Positions 63,954-64,000 of a stretch of DNA of 64,000 bases are shown piece by piece. This DNA is from an uncultured Bacilli bacterium (lineage in GTDB: Bacteria > Bacillota_I > Bacilli_A > RF39 > UBA660). The DNA lies in the NCBI GenBank assembly GCA_934162125.1, contig CAKPHU010000002.1, forward strand, positions 214,707-278,706, written 5' to 3'. Under the pieces are notes generated by a model. The model was not told the DNA's origin. It searched no databases and saw only the letters and a list, made by a program, of their open reading frames with translations. Every line of letters starts with the position of its first letter. The stretch's first letter is position 1. The translations under genes and the position numbers were made by a program.

Positions 63954-64000
63954 CTCCTTTATTTTAACTTACTTTTTCAAATAATCTGATTCATCTATTG

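Overview
This is an AT-rich window (by eye roughly 30% GC) from a Gram-positive, low-GC bacterium, most likely an uncultured gut member of the Bacillota/Bacilli. Signs of this are SepF, DivIVA, GerE, GerM and SpoIIIAH (so an endospore-forming lineage), an Ile T-box leader, MurF and a D-Ala-D-Ala ligase, and a SipW/TasA-type secretion cluster. TGA is used as a stop (the ATGA overlap at 46744-46747), so this is code 11 and not the mycoplasma code, despite the composition.

0-48 kb is almost entirely minus-strand and looks like ordinary chromosome. Reading along the minus strand from right to left: a SipW signal peptidase with five TasA-fold secreted proteins and a deleted sixth copy (43.5-47.4 kb); the wall-precursor genes murF and ddl with an alpha/beta hydrolase and a C26 amidase (38.7-43 kb); a CtpE-like P-type ATPase; tRNA-Ile, -Asn, -Glu and -Ser; a 2545-aa cyclic beta-1,2-glucan-synthase-like enzyme; pgi, PAP2 phosphatase, HAD phosphatase, RluA, GH3 hexosaminidase and asnS; a HerA-like ATPase; sepF and divIVA; a prepilin carrying a DUF6273-like domain; an Ile T-box leader driving a Na+/Ca2+ exchanger plus ileS; a redox protein, an SDR and a PLP enzyme; the sporulation genes spoIIIAH, gerE and gerM; a pentapeptide-like protein; tRNA-Arg; and a transglutaminase plus sialidase-like surface protein.

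48-64 kb is a mixed-strand, gene-poor accessory region. It holds a large VWA surface protein, a membrane-anchored XRE regulator, an orphan Imm33-type immunity protein, a GH10-PHP fusion with a C-terminal membrane anchor, an extended SDR, several broken genes, a 3 x 23-bp repeat that looks like the end of an IS21-type element, and a row of small membrane/lipoprotein genes separated by a recurring AAATTGTAATTT palindrome.

The observations I rate highest are the GH10-PHP tail-anchored fusion, the SipW/TasA-fold operon with an NPNTG-anchored member and an internally deleted paralogue, the T-box that places a cation exchanger under isoleucine control, and the palindrome-separated row of small genes. 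I see no CRISPR array, rRNA, complete transposase or integrase.
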